Shown one piece after another: positions 55,515-63,984 of a stretch of 64,000 bases of DNA. Location: the NCBI RefSeq assembly GCF_000725385.1, contig NZ_CP008884.1, positions 682,001 to 746,000 of the forward strand, in the 5' to 3' direction. The stretch's first letter is position 1. Each line of letters opens with the position of its first letter. The translations under genes and the position numbers were made by a program. The DNA comes from Dyella japonica A8. Its GTDB lineage: Bacteria > Pseudomonadota > Gammaproteobacteria > Xanthomonadales > Rhodanobacteraceae. The notes beneath the pieces were generated by a model. It was not told the DNA's origin, did no database searches, and saw nothing but the letters and a program-made list of their open reading frames with translations.

Positions 55515-56680
55515 CAGCGCTGCACCATCCGCGCAAACCAACGCCAGCCGCGCACACGCTCGGCCACGAGCTTGGCACTGGTAAGCATGGGTACGGCGAG
55601 CAAGGCGCCGGGAATGCCCCACAACCAACCCCACACCAACAGCCACAGCAGGATCGCAATCGGGCTGAGCCGCATGCGGTGGCCCTGGATCAGCGGCGTG
55701 ATCAGATTGCCTTCGAACGCAGTGATGCCCGCGAAGGTGAGCGCCGGCAACAAGGCGGCGCCGGCCTGGTTGAAATTGAGCAGGCCCACCACCGCGAGCA
55801 CGGCGGTGGTGCTGATCGCACCGACATAGGGGATGAAGTTGGCGAGCATCGCCACCGCGCCCCACAGCAGCGGATCAGGCATGTGATACAGCCACAGCAT
55901 GCCGGCGGTGACGGCGCCAAGGCCGGCATTGATCAACGTGGCGGTGAGGATGTAGCGCGATACCTCGTACTGGATGCCACGCACCACGGACACGGCGTGC
56001 CGCTTGTAACCGAAGTCCGGCGAGGCCTCGACCAGTCGTCGCAACAGGAGGTCGCCATAGATGAGGAAGAAAAACACCAGCAAGACCACCGTGAGCACGC
56101 CGGCCAGCACTTTCGGGGTGGTGGCGACGATGTCCCAGATAGTGATCGAGAGCGGCGACTGCGCGGATCCCTGCACTCGCGTGGGCCCGGTCAGGCCCTG
56201 CGTGGCACGGTTCGCTGCTTCCAGCGGCTGCATCACGCTGCGCAGTTTGGGGATGAAGCTGCGGATGGCTGTCGGGGCTTCCTGCACCCAGCCCAGCGCA
56301 GGTTGCGTCAGCTTGCCGATGCCCGTACCGATTCCGGCGATCAGCCCGATCATCAGGACGCTGGCCGCCAGCCAGCGGGGAATGCCCACGTGCGAACAAC
56401 GGGCCACGACCGGATTGAGTGCCAGGCCGATGAAGGAAGCGAGCACCAGCGGTATCAGCAGCTGCTTGGTGATCGTCACCGTGTAGAGCAGCGCCAGCGC
56501 GAGGAAGATATTGAGCACGATGCGGATGCCGCGCAGCTGCTTGCGCGCCGTTTGCGCGCGCTGCGCCCGCGACAGGTTCGGCGCTGCCCCGGCGCTGTGG
56601 GCCATCGTTTCAACGGACAGGTCCATCGCCGCCTCGTCGCCCCCGGCGACAGGCGGTTGCGAAGATGACGGCGTGTTCAT
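55514..56680 (-). CDS. AI-2E-family (PerM/TqsA-like) transporter
   Basis: The 388-residue membrane protein has about eight segments, a periplasmic region between the first and second halves, and the family's conserved NFIPYVGAI and FEGNLITPLIQG motifs near the C-terminus. Members export or exchange small solutes; the autoinducer role of TqsA is not general. A hydrophilic N-terminal extension of about 50 residues precedes the first segment. It overlaps genes on both sides by four bases. Confidence 0.9.
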   Translation of the reverse strand: MNTPSSSQPPVAGGDEAAMDLSVETMAHSAGAAPNLSRAQRAQTARKQLRGIRIVLNIFLALALLYTVTITKQLLIPLVLASFIGLALNPVVARCSHVGIPRWLAASVLMIGLIAGIGTGIGKLTQPALGWVQEAPTAIRSFIPKLRSVMQPLEAANRATQGLTGPTRVQGSAQSPLSITIWDIVATTPKVLAGVLTVVLLVFFFLIYGDLLLRRLVEASPDFGYKRHAVSVVRGIQYEVSRYILTATLINAGLGAVTAGMLWLYHMPDPLLWGAVAMLANFIPYVGAISTTAVLAVVGLLNFNQAGAALLPALTFAGITAFEGNLITPLIQGHRMRLSPIAILLWLLVWGWLWGIPGALLAVPMLTSAKLVAERVRGWRWFARMVQR

Positions 56681-56967
56681 GAGGCGTCGCTTTGGTCCTG
56701 CGCGAACTCCGCGACCAGCCGCATGGCCTGGCCCACGACTTCGGCCGCGGTACCGCTCAGCAGCGCCCCCAGGCCGGGCACGCGCAGCGGATGCACGTTC
56801 AGCTGGCCCAGCACGAAGCCCGCGCCCGCGGCTGCGCCCACCGTGGTCAGCGGATGGCGCTGGCCGCGCGACAACAAGGCCTGCGCGGGCACGGCCAGTT
56901 CCCCACGAGCGTCCTGCGCGCGGCCCTGCGCTTCGCGTACCGCATGCAATTGCTTGATGAGGCTCAT
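56677..56967 (-). CDS. Small hypothetical protein, YqjK-like position
   Basis: The 96-residue product has a basic, Gln-rich N-terminus and a glycine/alanine-rich middle (TTVGAAAGAGFVLGQL) that could form one membrane segment. The sequence alone does not name it. Its place after YqjD- and YqjE-like genes matches the third gene of the E. coli yqjDEK set. GGAGGA lies upstream of the ATG. Confidence 0.7.
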   Translation of the reverse strand: MSLIKQLHAVREAQGRAQDARGELAVPAQALLSRGQRHPLTTVGAAAGAGFVLGQLNVHPLRVPGLGALLSGTAAEVVGQAMRLVAEFAQDQSDAS

Positions 56968-57428
56968 GGCACGTCCTCCGGGCGGGTGTCGCCCTGCGGA
57001 TCGGGACGACGCAGGGCCTCGCGCATCATCGCATTCCATTCGCCCCGCGTCGCGGGCAAGGTCATCCAGTGCATGCAGCGGCGGAACAGCACCAGCGCGC
57101 CACCGAGGAAAACCAGTTCCACCACCGCCAGCGATAGCAAGGCCCAGGTCCACGAGCCGAACCACTGCGCCAGCAGCCAGCCGATCAGGCCCAGCAAGGT
57201 CAGTCCGAAGCCAACGGCGGCCACCGTGGCGATCAACCCCGCCACCAGCAGCCAGTGGACGGCGCTGCGGGCCAGCCCCAGTTCCGCCGCCAGCAGCTTG
57301 AGCTGTGCCCCAAACAGTTTCTGGAACGCCCGACCCAGGCGGCCGATGTCGTCCAGCAGGCCCGGCGGCGCAGGAGGTGGCGTCTCGTCAGGCGAGGCGG
57401 GCGCGTCATCGCGTCCGGTCTGGTCCAT
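56964..57428 (-). CDS. Holin-X/YqjE-like membrane protein (phage_holin_3_6 family)
   Basis: The 154-residue protein has a proline-rich N-terminus, an amphipathic helix (RLGRAFQKLFGAQLKLLAAELGLA) and two adjacent membrane segments (about 64-88 and 94-118). This is the layout of YqjE-type proteins. These are not phage holins; YqjE homologues sit in the inner membrane beside YqjD. The start at 57428 (MDQTGRDD) has GGGGA upstream. It overlaps the next gene by four bases. Confidence 0.8.
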   Translation of the reverse strand: MDQTGRDDAPASPDETPPPAPPGLLDDIGRLGRAFQKLFGAQLKLLAAELGLARSAVHWLLVAGLIATVAAVGFGLTLLGLIGWLLAQWFGSWTWALLSLAVVELVFLGGALVLFRRCMHWMTLPATRGEWNAMMREALRRPDPQGDTRPEDVP

Positions 57429-57459
57429 CCGCTGTCCCCGGTTCAGCCAGATCAATCAC

Positions 57460-57825
57460 TCAGCGGCGAAGTATGCGGCCCAGCAACCAGCCAGCGCCAA
57501 GGGCGATGGCGACGGACTGCACGGGTTTTTCGCGCACGTAGTCACGGGCGCGCTCCAGCCACTCGTCGGCGCGGTCGATGGCGTCGTCATAGGCTTCGCG
57601 GCCGCGCTGGCGGTACTCGTCGGCCTTCTCGGTGGCGCGCGTGGCGGCGTCAGCGGCCTTGTCGGTGGCGCGATGGAGGCTGTCTTCGACGTGGTCGGCC
57701 GCACGTTCCACGGCTTCCTTGGTGTTCGTCACGGCAGAGGTGGTGGCCTGCTTGATGCGCTCGGCGCGATCTTCGATGCGCTCGGCGGCCGTGGTTTCCT
57801 CATGCGCCTGGACTTGCTTGTTCAT
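57460..57825 (-). CDS. DUF883 protein (YqjD/ElaB family)
   Basis: The 121-residue protein is a long charged helix with repeated Ala/Asp/Arg heptads and a C-terminal membrane anchor (VREKPVQSVAIALGAGWLLGRILRR), the DUF883 pattern. E. coli YqjD and ElaB use this tail to sit in the inner membrane and bind ribosomes in stationary phase. The start at 57825 has GGAGAA upstream. It is first in the five-gene coupled operon. Confidence 0.9.
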   Translation of the reverse strand: MNKQVQAHEETTAAERIEDRAERIKQATTSAVTNTKEAVERAADHVEDSLHRATDKAADAATRATEKADEYRQRGREAYDDAIDRADEWLERARDYVREKPVQSVAIALGAGWLLGRILRR

Positions 57826-57911
57826 GACGTTCTCCGTTGAGGCGGACATTCACTCTAACCAATGTTGCGGAGTCATGCGTAGCAGGGGATGCCGCGCCAG
57901 CGTGCCGTCGC

Positions 57912-58067
57912 TCAGCTTGCGCGACGGAAGAACGCGATGATGGCCAGGATCAGGAAGATGACGAACAGGATCTTCGCCATACCCGCAGCCGCGCCCGCGA
58001 TGCCCGTGAAACCGAACAAGGCGGCGATGACGGCGATGACCAGGAATACCAGGGCGTAGTGGAGCAT
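57912..58067 (-). CDS. DUF1328 small membrane protein (YtjA-like)
   Basis: The 51-residue product has two hydrophobic helices and the DUF1328 pattern: [35 protein letters not shown] spacing, then [13 protein letters not shown]. The function is unknown; in other species such genes are stress-induced. The ATG at 58067 has AGAGGA upstream. It lies 86 bases before the DUF883 gene on the same strand. Confidence 0.88.
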   Translation of the reverse strand: MLHYALVFLVIAVIAALFGFTGIAGAAAGMAKILFVIFLILAIIAFFRRAS

Positions 58068-58195
58068 GGTGCGGTCCTCTCGTGGGCATGACATCGTCCC
58101 TGCGCCATTCACCCACAGGCCGTGCCTTGCGAGCGTGAAAATGACCTGACGCCGCACCGGCCTTTGGTCACGGTTCACGCTCGCGATGCCGGCAT

Positions 58196-58816
58196 TCAGG
58201 CTGCCGCGGGATTGATCGCGTAAGTGCCCATGATTTCAGCCTCCGCCAGCACATGGCCATCCATCGCCGCGCGCAATTCGTTGACGGTGAAACCATCGGC
58301 GAGTCGCAGGCTCTCCACGTCCAGCGCGTACAGGCGGAAGTGGTAGTGGTGGACGATGGCGTCGTTCCACGGCGGACACGGGCCGTCGTAGCCAAGGTAT
58401 TCGCCGCCCATGTCGGCATCGCCCGCGAACCAGCCGGTGTAGTCGTTCAAGCCCTGCACGCTGCCGGGCGGGCCATAGGGCGCGCGCTTGCCGCGTGCGA
58501 CGATGCCGTCGCTGCATGCGCCTTCGGCCAGTTCACCGCACTCCACCGGGATATTGGCCATCAGCCAGTGGACGAACTCCACACGCGGCAGGTCGGCCGG
58601 CACGGTCCGCCCTTCCTTGTTCACGTCATCCGGCTTGCTGGGCACGTCGAAGTCCAGGCAGGTCAGCACGAAGGATCGCGTCGCGTGCGGCGCATCCTTC
58701 CATGCCAGGTGCGGACTGAGGTTGTCGGACAGGGCGAAGGGTTCGCCGCGCTTGCCGAAAGCCAGCCGCGCCGGCATGGGCTGGCCGTGTTCAAAACTGT
58801 CGCTGCGCAATTGCAA
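58196..58816 (-). CDS. YbhB/YbcL-type PEBP (Raf kinase inhibitor-like) protein
   Basis: The 206-residue protein has the phosphatidylethanolamine-binding fold signatures [35 protein letters not shown] and the C-terminal [10 protein letters not shown]. Bacterial members have no settled function. No ATG is available near the right position; a TTG at 58816 with GGGAG eleven bases upstream fits best, and another TTG lies eight codons earlier. No signal peptide is seen, so it is cytoplasmic. Confidence 0.87.
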   Translation of the reverse strand: MQLRSDSFEHGQPMPARLAFGKRGEPFALSDNLSPHLAWKDAPHATRSFVLTCLDFDVPSKPDDVNKEGRTVPADLPRVEFVHWLMANIPVECGELAEGACSDGIVARGKRAPYGPPGSVQGLNDYTGWFAGDADMGGEYLGYDGPCPPWNDAIVHHYHFRLYALDVESLRLADGFTVNELRAAMDGHVLAEAEIMGTYAINPAAA

Positions 58817-58874
58817 GGTTGTTCTCCCGGATGATGGCAATGGCTCATTATCGCGTCGCCGTGAGGGCGCCGCC

Positions 58875-59969
58875 TCAGGGTTTTTCGTAGGTCACGCGGT
58901 AGACCGCGCCGGCCAGGTCGTCGCTCACCAGCAGGCTCCCGTCGGGCAGCGGCTGCACGTCAGCCGGCCGGCCCCAGGCCTGTTCGTTCTGCTGGAAGCC
59001 GTCGAGCAGGGGTTCGTATCCGGTGACCTTGTCGCCGTTGAGATGGACGGTCATCACGCGATAGCCCGATTTCTTGGTGCGATTCCACGAACCATGTTCG
59101 GCCACGATGATGGCGCCCTTGTAGCTGGCCGGGAACTGCGACCCCTCGTAGAAACGCATGCCCAGCGAGGCCACGTGCGCGCCCAGCTTGTAGACCGGTG
59201 GCGTGTAGTCCTTGCAGTTCTTGCCCTGGCCGAATTCGGGATCGAGCGTGTCGCCCTGGTGGCAGTACGGGTAGCCGAAATGTTCACCGATATGCGACAG
59301 GCGATTGAGCTCGTCGCTGGGCATCTCGTCGCCCATCAGGTCGCGGCCGTTGTCGGTGAACCAAAGCTGTTTCGTCTTCGGCTGCCAGTCGAAGCCGACG
59401 GTGTTGCGGATGCCGTAGGCAACGTCTTCCAGTCCGCTGCCATCGGCATTCATGCGCGTGAGCTTGGCGTAGTCCTTGCCCTTGTCGCAGATATTGCACG
59501 GCGCGCCGATCGGCACGTACAGCTTGCCGTCCGGGCCGAAGGCGATGAACTTCCAGCCGTGGTGGGTCTCGGTGGGGAAGGTGTCGTTGACCACTTCCGG
59601 CGTGGGCGGGTTGTCGAGGTGGTTCTCGATATCGCGCAGCACGAGGATCTTGCTTACCGCGGAGACATACAGGTCACCGTCCTTGAACGCCACGCCCACC
59701 GGCAGCTGCAGTCCGCTGGCGATCACCCGCACTTTGTCGGCGTGTCCGTCGCCCTTGCTGTCGGTGAGCGCATACACCTTGCCGGCACTGTTGGAACCAA
59801 CGAATACAGTGCCCTTGGCGCCCAACGCGATCTCGCGCGCGTTCGGTACCTGATCCGAATACACGGCAACGTGGAATCCCTTCGGCAACGTGAGCTTGTC
59901 CAGTTGCGGCGCCGCCAGCGCCGCGTGGGCGGCGAAGAGTCCGAGCAGACCAAGGATCAACTTGCGCAT
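58875..59969 (-). CDS. PQQ-type sugar/sorbosone dehydrogenase-like beta-propeller
   Basis: The 364-residue protein has a signal peptide (MRKLILGLLGLFAAHAALA). The six-bladed propeller is of the glucose/sorbosone dehydrogenase family: LPVGVAFKDGDLYVS, FGPDGKLYVPIGAPCNIC, GIRNTVGFDWQP, WFTDNGRDLMGDEMPSDELN and a final LLVSDDLAGAVYRV blade. The expected function is oxidation of an aldose or aldehyde in the periplasm. Cofactor-binding residues cannot be verified by eye. The start at 59969 has GGAG upstream. Confidence 0.87.
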   Translation of the reverse strand: MRKLILGLLGLFAAHAALAAPQLDKLTLPKGFHVAVYSDQVPNAREIALGAKGTVFVGSNSAGKVYALTDSKGDGHADKVRVIASGLQLPVGVAFKDGDLYVSAVSKILVLRDIENHLDNPPTPEVVNDTFPTETHHGWKFIAFGPDGKLYVPIGAPCNICDKGKDYAKLTRMNADGSGLEDVAYGIRNTVGFDWQPKTKQLWFTDNGRDLMGDEMPSDELNRLSHIGEHFGYPYCHQGDTLDPEFGQGKNCKDYTPPVYKLGAHVASLGMRFYEGSQFPASYKGAIIVAEHGSWNRTKKSGYRVMTVHLNGDKVTGYEPLLDGFQQNEQAWGRPADVQPLPDGSLLVSDDLAGAVYRVTYEKP

Positions 59970-60030
59970 GGAAGGTGCTCCATGAGGGGAGTCCGGAAGC
60001 GTAGCGCCACGACAGCGAGCCGGGAAAGCG

Positions 60031-60432
60031 TCATGGTGTATCCGGCAACGTGTATTCCAGGTCGTATGCGTGCACACCGCCGGCGATGGTGATCGACAAC
60101 CGGCCCGCGATGCCCGCCAGGCCATCGGCGCCCGAATCCGGCACGATGGTGACCGACAACTGCGCCGTGCCGCGATTCAGGGTGCCGCTGTGCTGCAGTG
60201 CGAAACTGCCCTGGCGGCCGTGCACGCTGGCGGTAACCCGCTCCATCGCCACATAGCCGGCCGAACCATCGACCGCCGTGCCGACCGCCAGCATCTGGCC
60301 CAGGCCCTGTCCCTGCATGTCGCCCTGGAACTGCTTTTCGAGCGCCATGCGGCCGACGCTGGGGTCACCTACGCCGTCCTGCGGGGCCTGCGGCGTGATC
60401 TTTACCTCGAACGTGCCCTTGGCGTGTGCCAT
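60031..60432 (-). CDS. DUF3224 domain-containing protein
   Basis: The 133-residue protein matches the DUF3224 pattern: AKGTFEVKITPQ, MALEKQFQGDMQGQGLGQML, GSAGYVAMERVTASVHGRQGSFALQHSG and a C-terminal DLEYTLP. The family is a small beta-barrel of unknown function, cytoplasmic here. GGAG is placed well before the ATG. Confidence 0.88.
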   Translation of the reverse strand: MAHAKGTFEVKITPQAPQDGVGDPSVGRMALEKQFQGDMQGQGLGQMLAVGTAVDGSAGYVAMERVTASVHGRQGSFALQHSGTLNRGTAQLSVTIVPDSGADGLAGIAGRLSITIAGGVHAYDLEYTLPDTP

Positions 60433-60520
60433 GCCGTTTTCTCCTTCCCGAAAGACGAATGATGCTGACGCGCATGATGCAGCGGCGTTGTGACGGCTGG
60501 CGCACGCCGATGTCCCTATG

Positions 60521-60593
60521 CCTGTGGGAGCGCACCCTGTGCGCGACTGGCGCCTGAGGTACGCTGTCGCGCACAGGGTGCGCTCCCACAGGG
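60521..60593. repeat. REP-like inverted-repeat element, family 2 (copy 2)
   Basis: CCTGTGGGAGCGCACCCTGT at the left is the inverse of ACAGGGTGCGCTCCCACAGG at the right, with a 20-base spacer core. It lies 10 bases from the yheT stop and matches the element at 21591-21706. Confidence 0.9.
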
Positions 60594-60603
60594 AAAGGAA
60601 GGA

Positions 60604-61605
60604 TCAGGCCGTGACCGCGTTGAAGCGCGCGGCGATGTAGTCGTCGGTGAAGCTGGTCATGTCCCAGCCGCGGATGAAACCGCAGTGGCCGCCGTAGCTG
60701 GCGATGTCCAGCTCCACGTTGGCAGGCAGCTCGAGCTTCTCGAAGGCGTCCACCGGAATGACGGGGTCGTCGCGCGCGGTGAGGATGGTGCACGGCACGT
60801 GCATGTCCGCCAGCGCGCGGCCGGCCACCGAATAGCCGTCCAGATACGCTTCCAGCGATTCGAAATCGGTATGCCGCGCCACCAACGCCGCGGTGAGGCC
60901 GCGCAGGTTCTGCTTGAGCTCGGCGAGCTCGAAGTACTCCCGATGGGGGAAGGCGGCCTGCTTGGCCTGCAGCGAGCGGCGCCACTTGTGCATGAAGTAC
61001 GCCTGGTAGAACCACGGCGCCGACCCTTCCAGCGAGAACAGGCCCTCGCCCGGGTCGATGATCGGGCACACGGCCAGTGCGTAGCTGAGCGGCAGGCCGG
61101 CCGCCTGCGCCTTCATGGCGGCACGCAGCGCGAAATTGCCGCCCAGCGAGAACCCGGCCAGCACCATCGGCCGCATGGGGAAACGCTGCGCGATGTCGCC
61201 CAGCGCATGCACCACCTCGTCGATGCGGCACGAATGGAACAGCGCCTCGTTCAGATGGTGGCTGTCGCCATGGTCGCGGAAATTCAGGCGGAAGACGTCC
61301 CAGCCGTCGGCCAGCAGGCGGCTGCCGGTCTGCAGCACGTAAGTCGAGTCGACGCTGCCTTCCCAGCCGTGGAACAGCACAGCCAGCCCGCGCGATTGCG
61401 GATGGGACCGCTGTGCCGTGTACGCGCCGGTGAGCCGCACGCCATCGCCGCCATTGACCATCACCGGCTCCGAACCCTGCAGCACGGTCTGCGCGCGCTT
61501 AGGCAGCAGCAGGCGACGCACGCCGCTGGAAGACAGCATGGTCTGGACATGACCGCTACGCAGCGGCCCCGGCGGCAGAAAATCCTTTCCCCTGGGTAGC
61601 ATCAT
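60604..61605 (-). CDS. yheT: YheT-family alpha/beta hydrolase
   Basis: The 333-residue hydrolase has the family N-terminus PPGPLRSGHVQTMLSS, the oxyanion HGWEG, the nucleophile AGFSLGGNF and the late Asp/His (ARDDPVIP and YGGHCGF). YheT is a predicted esterase of unknown substrate. It overlaps plsC by four bases, so the two are coupled and may act together on lipids. Confidence 0.92.
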   Translation of the reverse strand: MMLPRGKDFLPPGPLRSGHVQTMLSSSGVRRLLLPKRAQTVLQGSEPVMVNGGDGVRLTGAYTAQRSHPQSRGLAVLFHGWEGSVDSTYVLQTGSRLLADGWDVFRLNFRDHGDSHHLNEALFHSCRIDEVVHALGDIAQRFPMRPMVLAGFSLGGNFALRAAMKAQAAGLPLSYALAVCPIIDPGEGLFSLEGSAPWFYQAYFMHKWRRSLQAKQAAFPHREYFELAELKQNLRGLTAALVARHTDFESLEAYLDGYSVAGRALADMHVPCTILTARDDPVIPVDAFEKLELPANVELDIASYGGHCGFIRGWDMTSFTDDYIAARFNAVTA

Positions 61606-62420
61606 GCTTGCTTGTCGTTGCCCGGCTTGTCTTCCAGCGCCAGCGCGATGCGCTCCCGCGAGGTTTCCGCCATGCGGCGGCGCGCATCGGGCGTGGCCGG
61701 CACGGGCTCGAGGAAGTGCACCTCGGCATCCAGCGGCGCCTCGCCCAGCAGGCGCAGGAAGTTCTGCATGAAGTTTTCGTGCTGGCGGAAGCCGGCGTCG
61801 ATCACGCGGCGGCCGTCGCGCGCAAAGCGCAATGCCACCGGCTGCACCGGCACCTCGGCATCCAGCGCCGCCTGGAAAATGCGCGCATGGAACACGCGCA
61901 GCACGCCGTCATGGCCGGTGCCGCCTTCCGGGAACACCGCCACGGAGCGGCCGGCACGCAGGCGATCGACCATCACCTGCATCACCGCCGCCAGCGAATG
62001 GTTGCTACCGCGGCGATGGAAGATGGTGCCGCCCGCCGAGGCCAGCCAGCCCACCAGCGGCCAGCTGGCGATTTCCGCCTTGGCCACGAAGCAGGCGGCA
62101 CGCTGGCTGTGCAGCAGTTCGATGTCGATCCAGGAGGTGTGGTTGGCGACGAACAGCACCGGGTCGGCCAGCGGCGTGCCCACGCGGACCGAGCGCAGGC
62201 CAAAAATGCGCAGCAACGCCGTGGACCACCAGCGGATGGTGCGGTGCGCAAACGGCTCACGGCCGTTCTTCATCACCACGTCGCGGCGCCAGGTCAGCAC
62301 CAGGGAACAAAGCAGGATGCCCAGCACGATGTGCAGCAGCAGCAAAGGCACGCGCCAGAGGTAGCGCAAAGGTCGCATCAGGTCTCGGCGGGCTGGGGCG
62401 GTAAGGGAATGGCTGTTCAT
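61602..62420 (-). CDS. 1-acyl-sn-glycerol-3-phosphate acyltransferase (PlsC family)
   Basis: PlsC enzymes acylate lysophosphatidic acid to phosphatidic acid. The 272-residue protein has an N-terminal membrane segment (about 22-44), the HX4D motif in NHTSWID, and FPEGGTG as the glycerol-phosphate-binding motif. It may instead be one of several PlsC paralogues acting on other lysolipids. An alternative start is ATG at 62378. It leads the plsC-yheT pair. Confidence 0.9.
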   Translation of the reverse strand: MNSHSLTAPARRDLMRPLRYLWRVPLLLLHIVLGILLCSLVLTWRRDVVMKNGREPFAHRTIRWWSTALLRIFGLRSVRVGTPLADPVLFVANHTSWIDIELLHSQRAACFVAKAEIASWPLVGWLASAGGTIFHRRGSNHSLAAVMQVMVDRLRAGRSVAVFPEGGTGHDGVLRVFHARIFQAALDAEVPVQPVALRFARDGRRVIDAGFRQHENFMQNFLRLLGEAPLDAEVHFLEPVPATPDARRRMAETSRERIALALEDKPGNDKQA

Positions 62421-62471
62421 CAGTCCGGTTAGTTTAGCGTTAGTCGCATCCTGCGTCCCCGCGTCGCACCT

Positions 62472-62948
62472 TCAATGCTCAAGCTGGCCCAACGGCAAAG
62501 CAGGCGAGTGCTTCACGGTGCGTAGTACAAAGCTGGAGTTGACATCGGCCACCCCTGAAGCATTCAGCAGCCGGTCCAGCAGGAAGCGCGAAAAATCCTG
62601 CAAATCAGTCACATAGACATGCAGTAGGTAGTCCATGTCACCGGTCAGGGCATAGCAGGAGACCACCTCGGGCCAGTCGTTGACCAGCGCCACGAAGCGT
62701 TCCACCAGGGCGCTCTCATGCTTGCTCAACTGCACCCGGACGAAGGCCTGCAGGCCCAGGCCCACGGCTTGGGGATCCACCTGGGCGCTGTAACCGGTAA
62801 GCACGCCCTCGCCTTCCAGGCGCTGCATCCGGCGCAGGCAGGCGGACGGCGAAAGGCTGACCTTGTCGGCCAGCTCGGCATTGGTGATGCGCCCCTCCGA
62901 CTGCAGGACGGTGAGAATCCGCAGATCAGTACGATCCAGGGTAGCCAT
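62472..62948 (-). CDS. Lrp/AsnC-family transcriptional regulator
   Basis: The 158-residue protein starts MATLDRTDLRILTVLQSEGRITNAELADKVSLSPSACLRRMQRLE, the Lrp helix-turn-helix, followed by the RAM domain (LQAFVRVQLSKH, VVSCYALTGDMDYLLHVYV). It is divergent from phhA and is the likely regulator of phenylalanine hydroxylation, perhaps with an aromatic amino acid as effector. GGAG lies upstream of the ATG at 62948. Confidence 0.93.
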   Translation of the reverse strand: MATLDRTDLRILTVLQSEGRITNAELADKVSLSPSACLRRMQRLEGEGVLTGYSAQVDPQAVGLGLQAFVRVQLSKHESALVERFVALVNDWPEVVSCYALTGDMDYLLHVYVTDLQDFSRFLLDRLLNASGVADVNSSFVLRTVKHSPALPLGQLEH

Positions 62949-63093
62949 GGCAATAAATCTCCATAGATACATAGGTAGGAACACGATTATTGCGCAAACG
63001 GCCTGCGCAGATGCAACAAAACAATCAACGTGCGCGGCAATCGCCCTATGCTGAGTTGTCCAAGCAAACCAGGCCTGTCGCCAGGAGCACGTC
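62949..63093. promoter_or_regulatory. Divergent lrp-phhA control region
   Basis: TGCGCA occurs at 62991-62996 and 63004-63009, and TGCGCG at 63031, in an otherwise AT-richer stretch. TATGCT at 63047-63052 is a possible phhA -10. The repeats are candidate Lrp contacts. Confidence 0.4.
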
Positions 63094-63984
63094 ATGAGCA
63101 CCACACCACGCCGCGTTGAACATCAGCAGACCGATCGTGGCTATGTGCCGGTGTATGCCACGGGCATCGTGGAGCAGCCGTGGGCGGACTACACCGCCAC
63201 CGACCACGAGGTGTGGGACACCTTGTATAAGCGTCAGCGCGACCTGCTGCCGGGCCGGGCCTGCCAGGAGTTCCTGGATGGCGTGGAACGTTTCGGCATG
63301 GGTGACGGCGGTATCCCGAAGTTCGCCGACCTCAACAAGGTGCTGGGCGCGGCCACGGGCTGGGAGCTGGTGGCCGTGGAAGGCCTGCTGCCCGACGAAG
63401 TGTTCTTCGACCACCTTGCCAACCGCCGCTTCCCGGTGAGCTGGTGGATCCGCAAGCCGGACCAGCTCGACTACCTGAGCGAGCCGGACCTGTTCCATGA
63501 CCTGTTCGGCCATGTGCCGCTGCTGCTCAACCCGGTGTTCGCCGACTACATGCAGGCCTACGGCCGCGGCGGCATGAAGGCCTTCGCGATCGGCCCCGAA
63601 GCGCTGATGAACTTGACGCGCCTGTACTGGTACACGGTGGAGTTCGGCCTGATCAACACGAAGGAAGGCATGCGCATCTACGGCGCCGGCATCGTCAGCT
63701 CCAAGGGCGAGTCGATCTACTCGCTGGACTCGGCCTCGCCGAACCGCATCGGCTTCGGCCTGGAGCGCGTGATGAGCGCGCGCTACCGCATCGACACCTT
63801 CCAGCAGACCTACTTCGTGATCGACAGCTTCGAGCAGTTGTTCGAGGCCACGCGCCCGGACTTCACGCCCATCTACGCAAAGCTGCGCGAAACGCCCGCG
63901 CACGCGGCGGGCGACGTGCTGGACAGCGACCGCGTGTTCACGCGCGGCAATCGCGAGGGCTGGGCGACCAACGCGGACAATTGA
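63094..63984 (+). CDS. phhA: Phenylalanine 4-monooxygenase
   Basis: PhhA hydroxylates phenylalanine to tyrosine using tetrahydropterin and O2. The 296-residue protein is the short bacterial form without the regulatory ACT domain. The iron ligands are visible: two His in DLFHDLFGHVPLL and Glu in WYTVEFGLI. RFPVSWWIRKPDQLDYL is the conserved pterin region. AGGAG precedes the ATG. Pterin carbinolamine dehydratase (phhB) is not in the remaining 16 bases of the window. Confidence 0.97.
   Translation: MSTTPRRVEHQQTDRGYVPVYATGIVEQPWADYTATDHEVWDTLYKRQRDLLPGRACQEFLDGVERFGMGDGGIPKFADLNKVLGAATGWELVAVEGLLPDEVFFDHLANRRFPVSWWIRKPDQLDYLSEPDLFHDLFGHVPLLLNPVFADYMQAYGRGGMKAFAIGPEALMNLTRLYWYTVEFGLINTKEGMRIYGAGIVSSKGESIYSLDSASPNRIGFGLERVMSARYRIDTFQQTYFVIDSFEQLFEATRPDFTPIYAKLRETPAHAAGDVLDSDRVFTRGNREGWATNADN

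Noticed and set aside
56964..57428. Prophage holin
   Set aside because: The similarity is to the YqjE-like holin-X family of chromosomal genes; no phage genes are adjacent.
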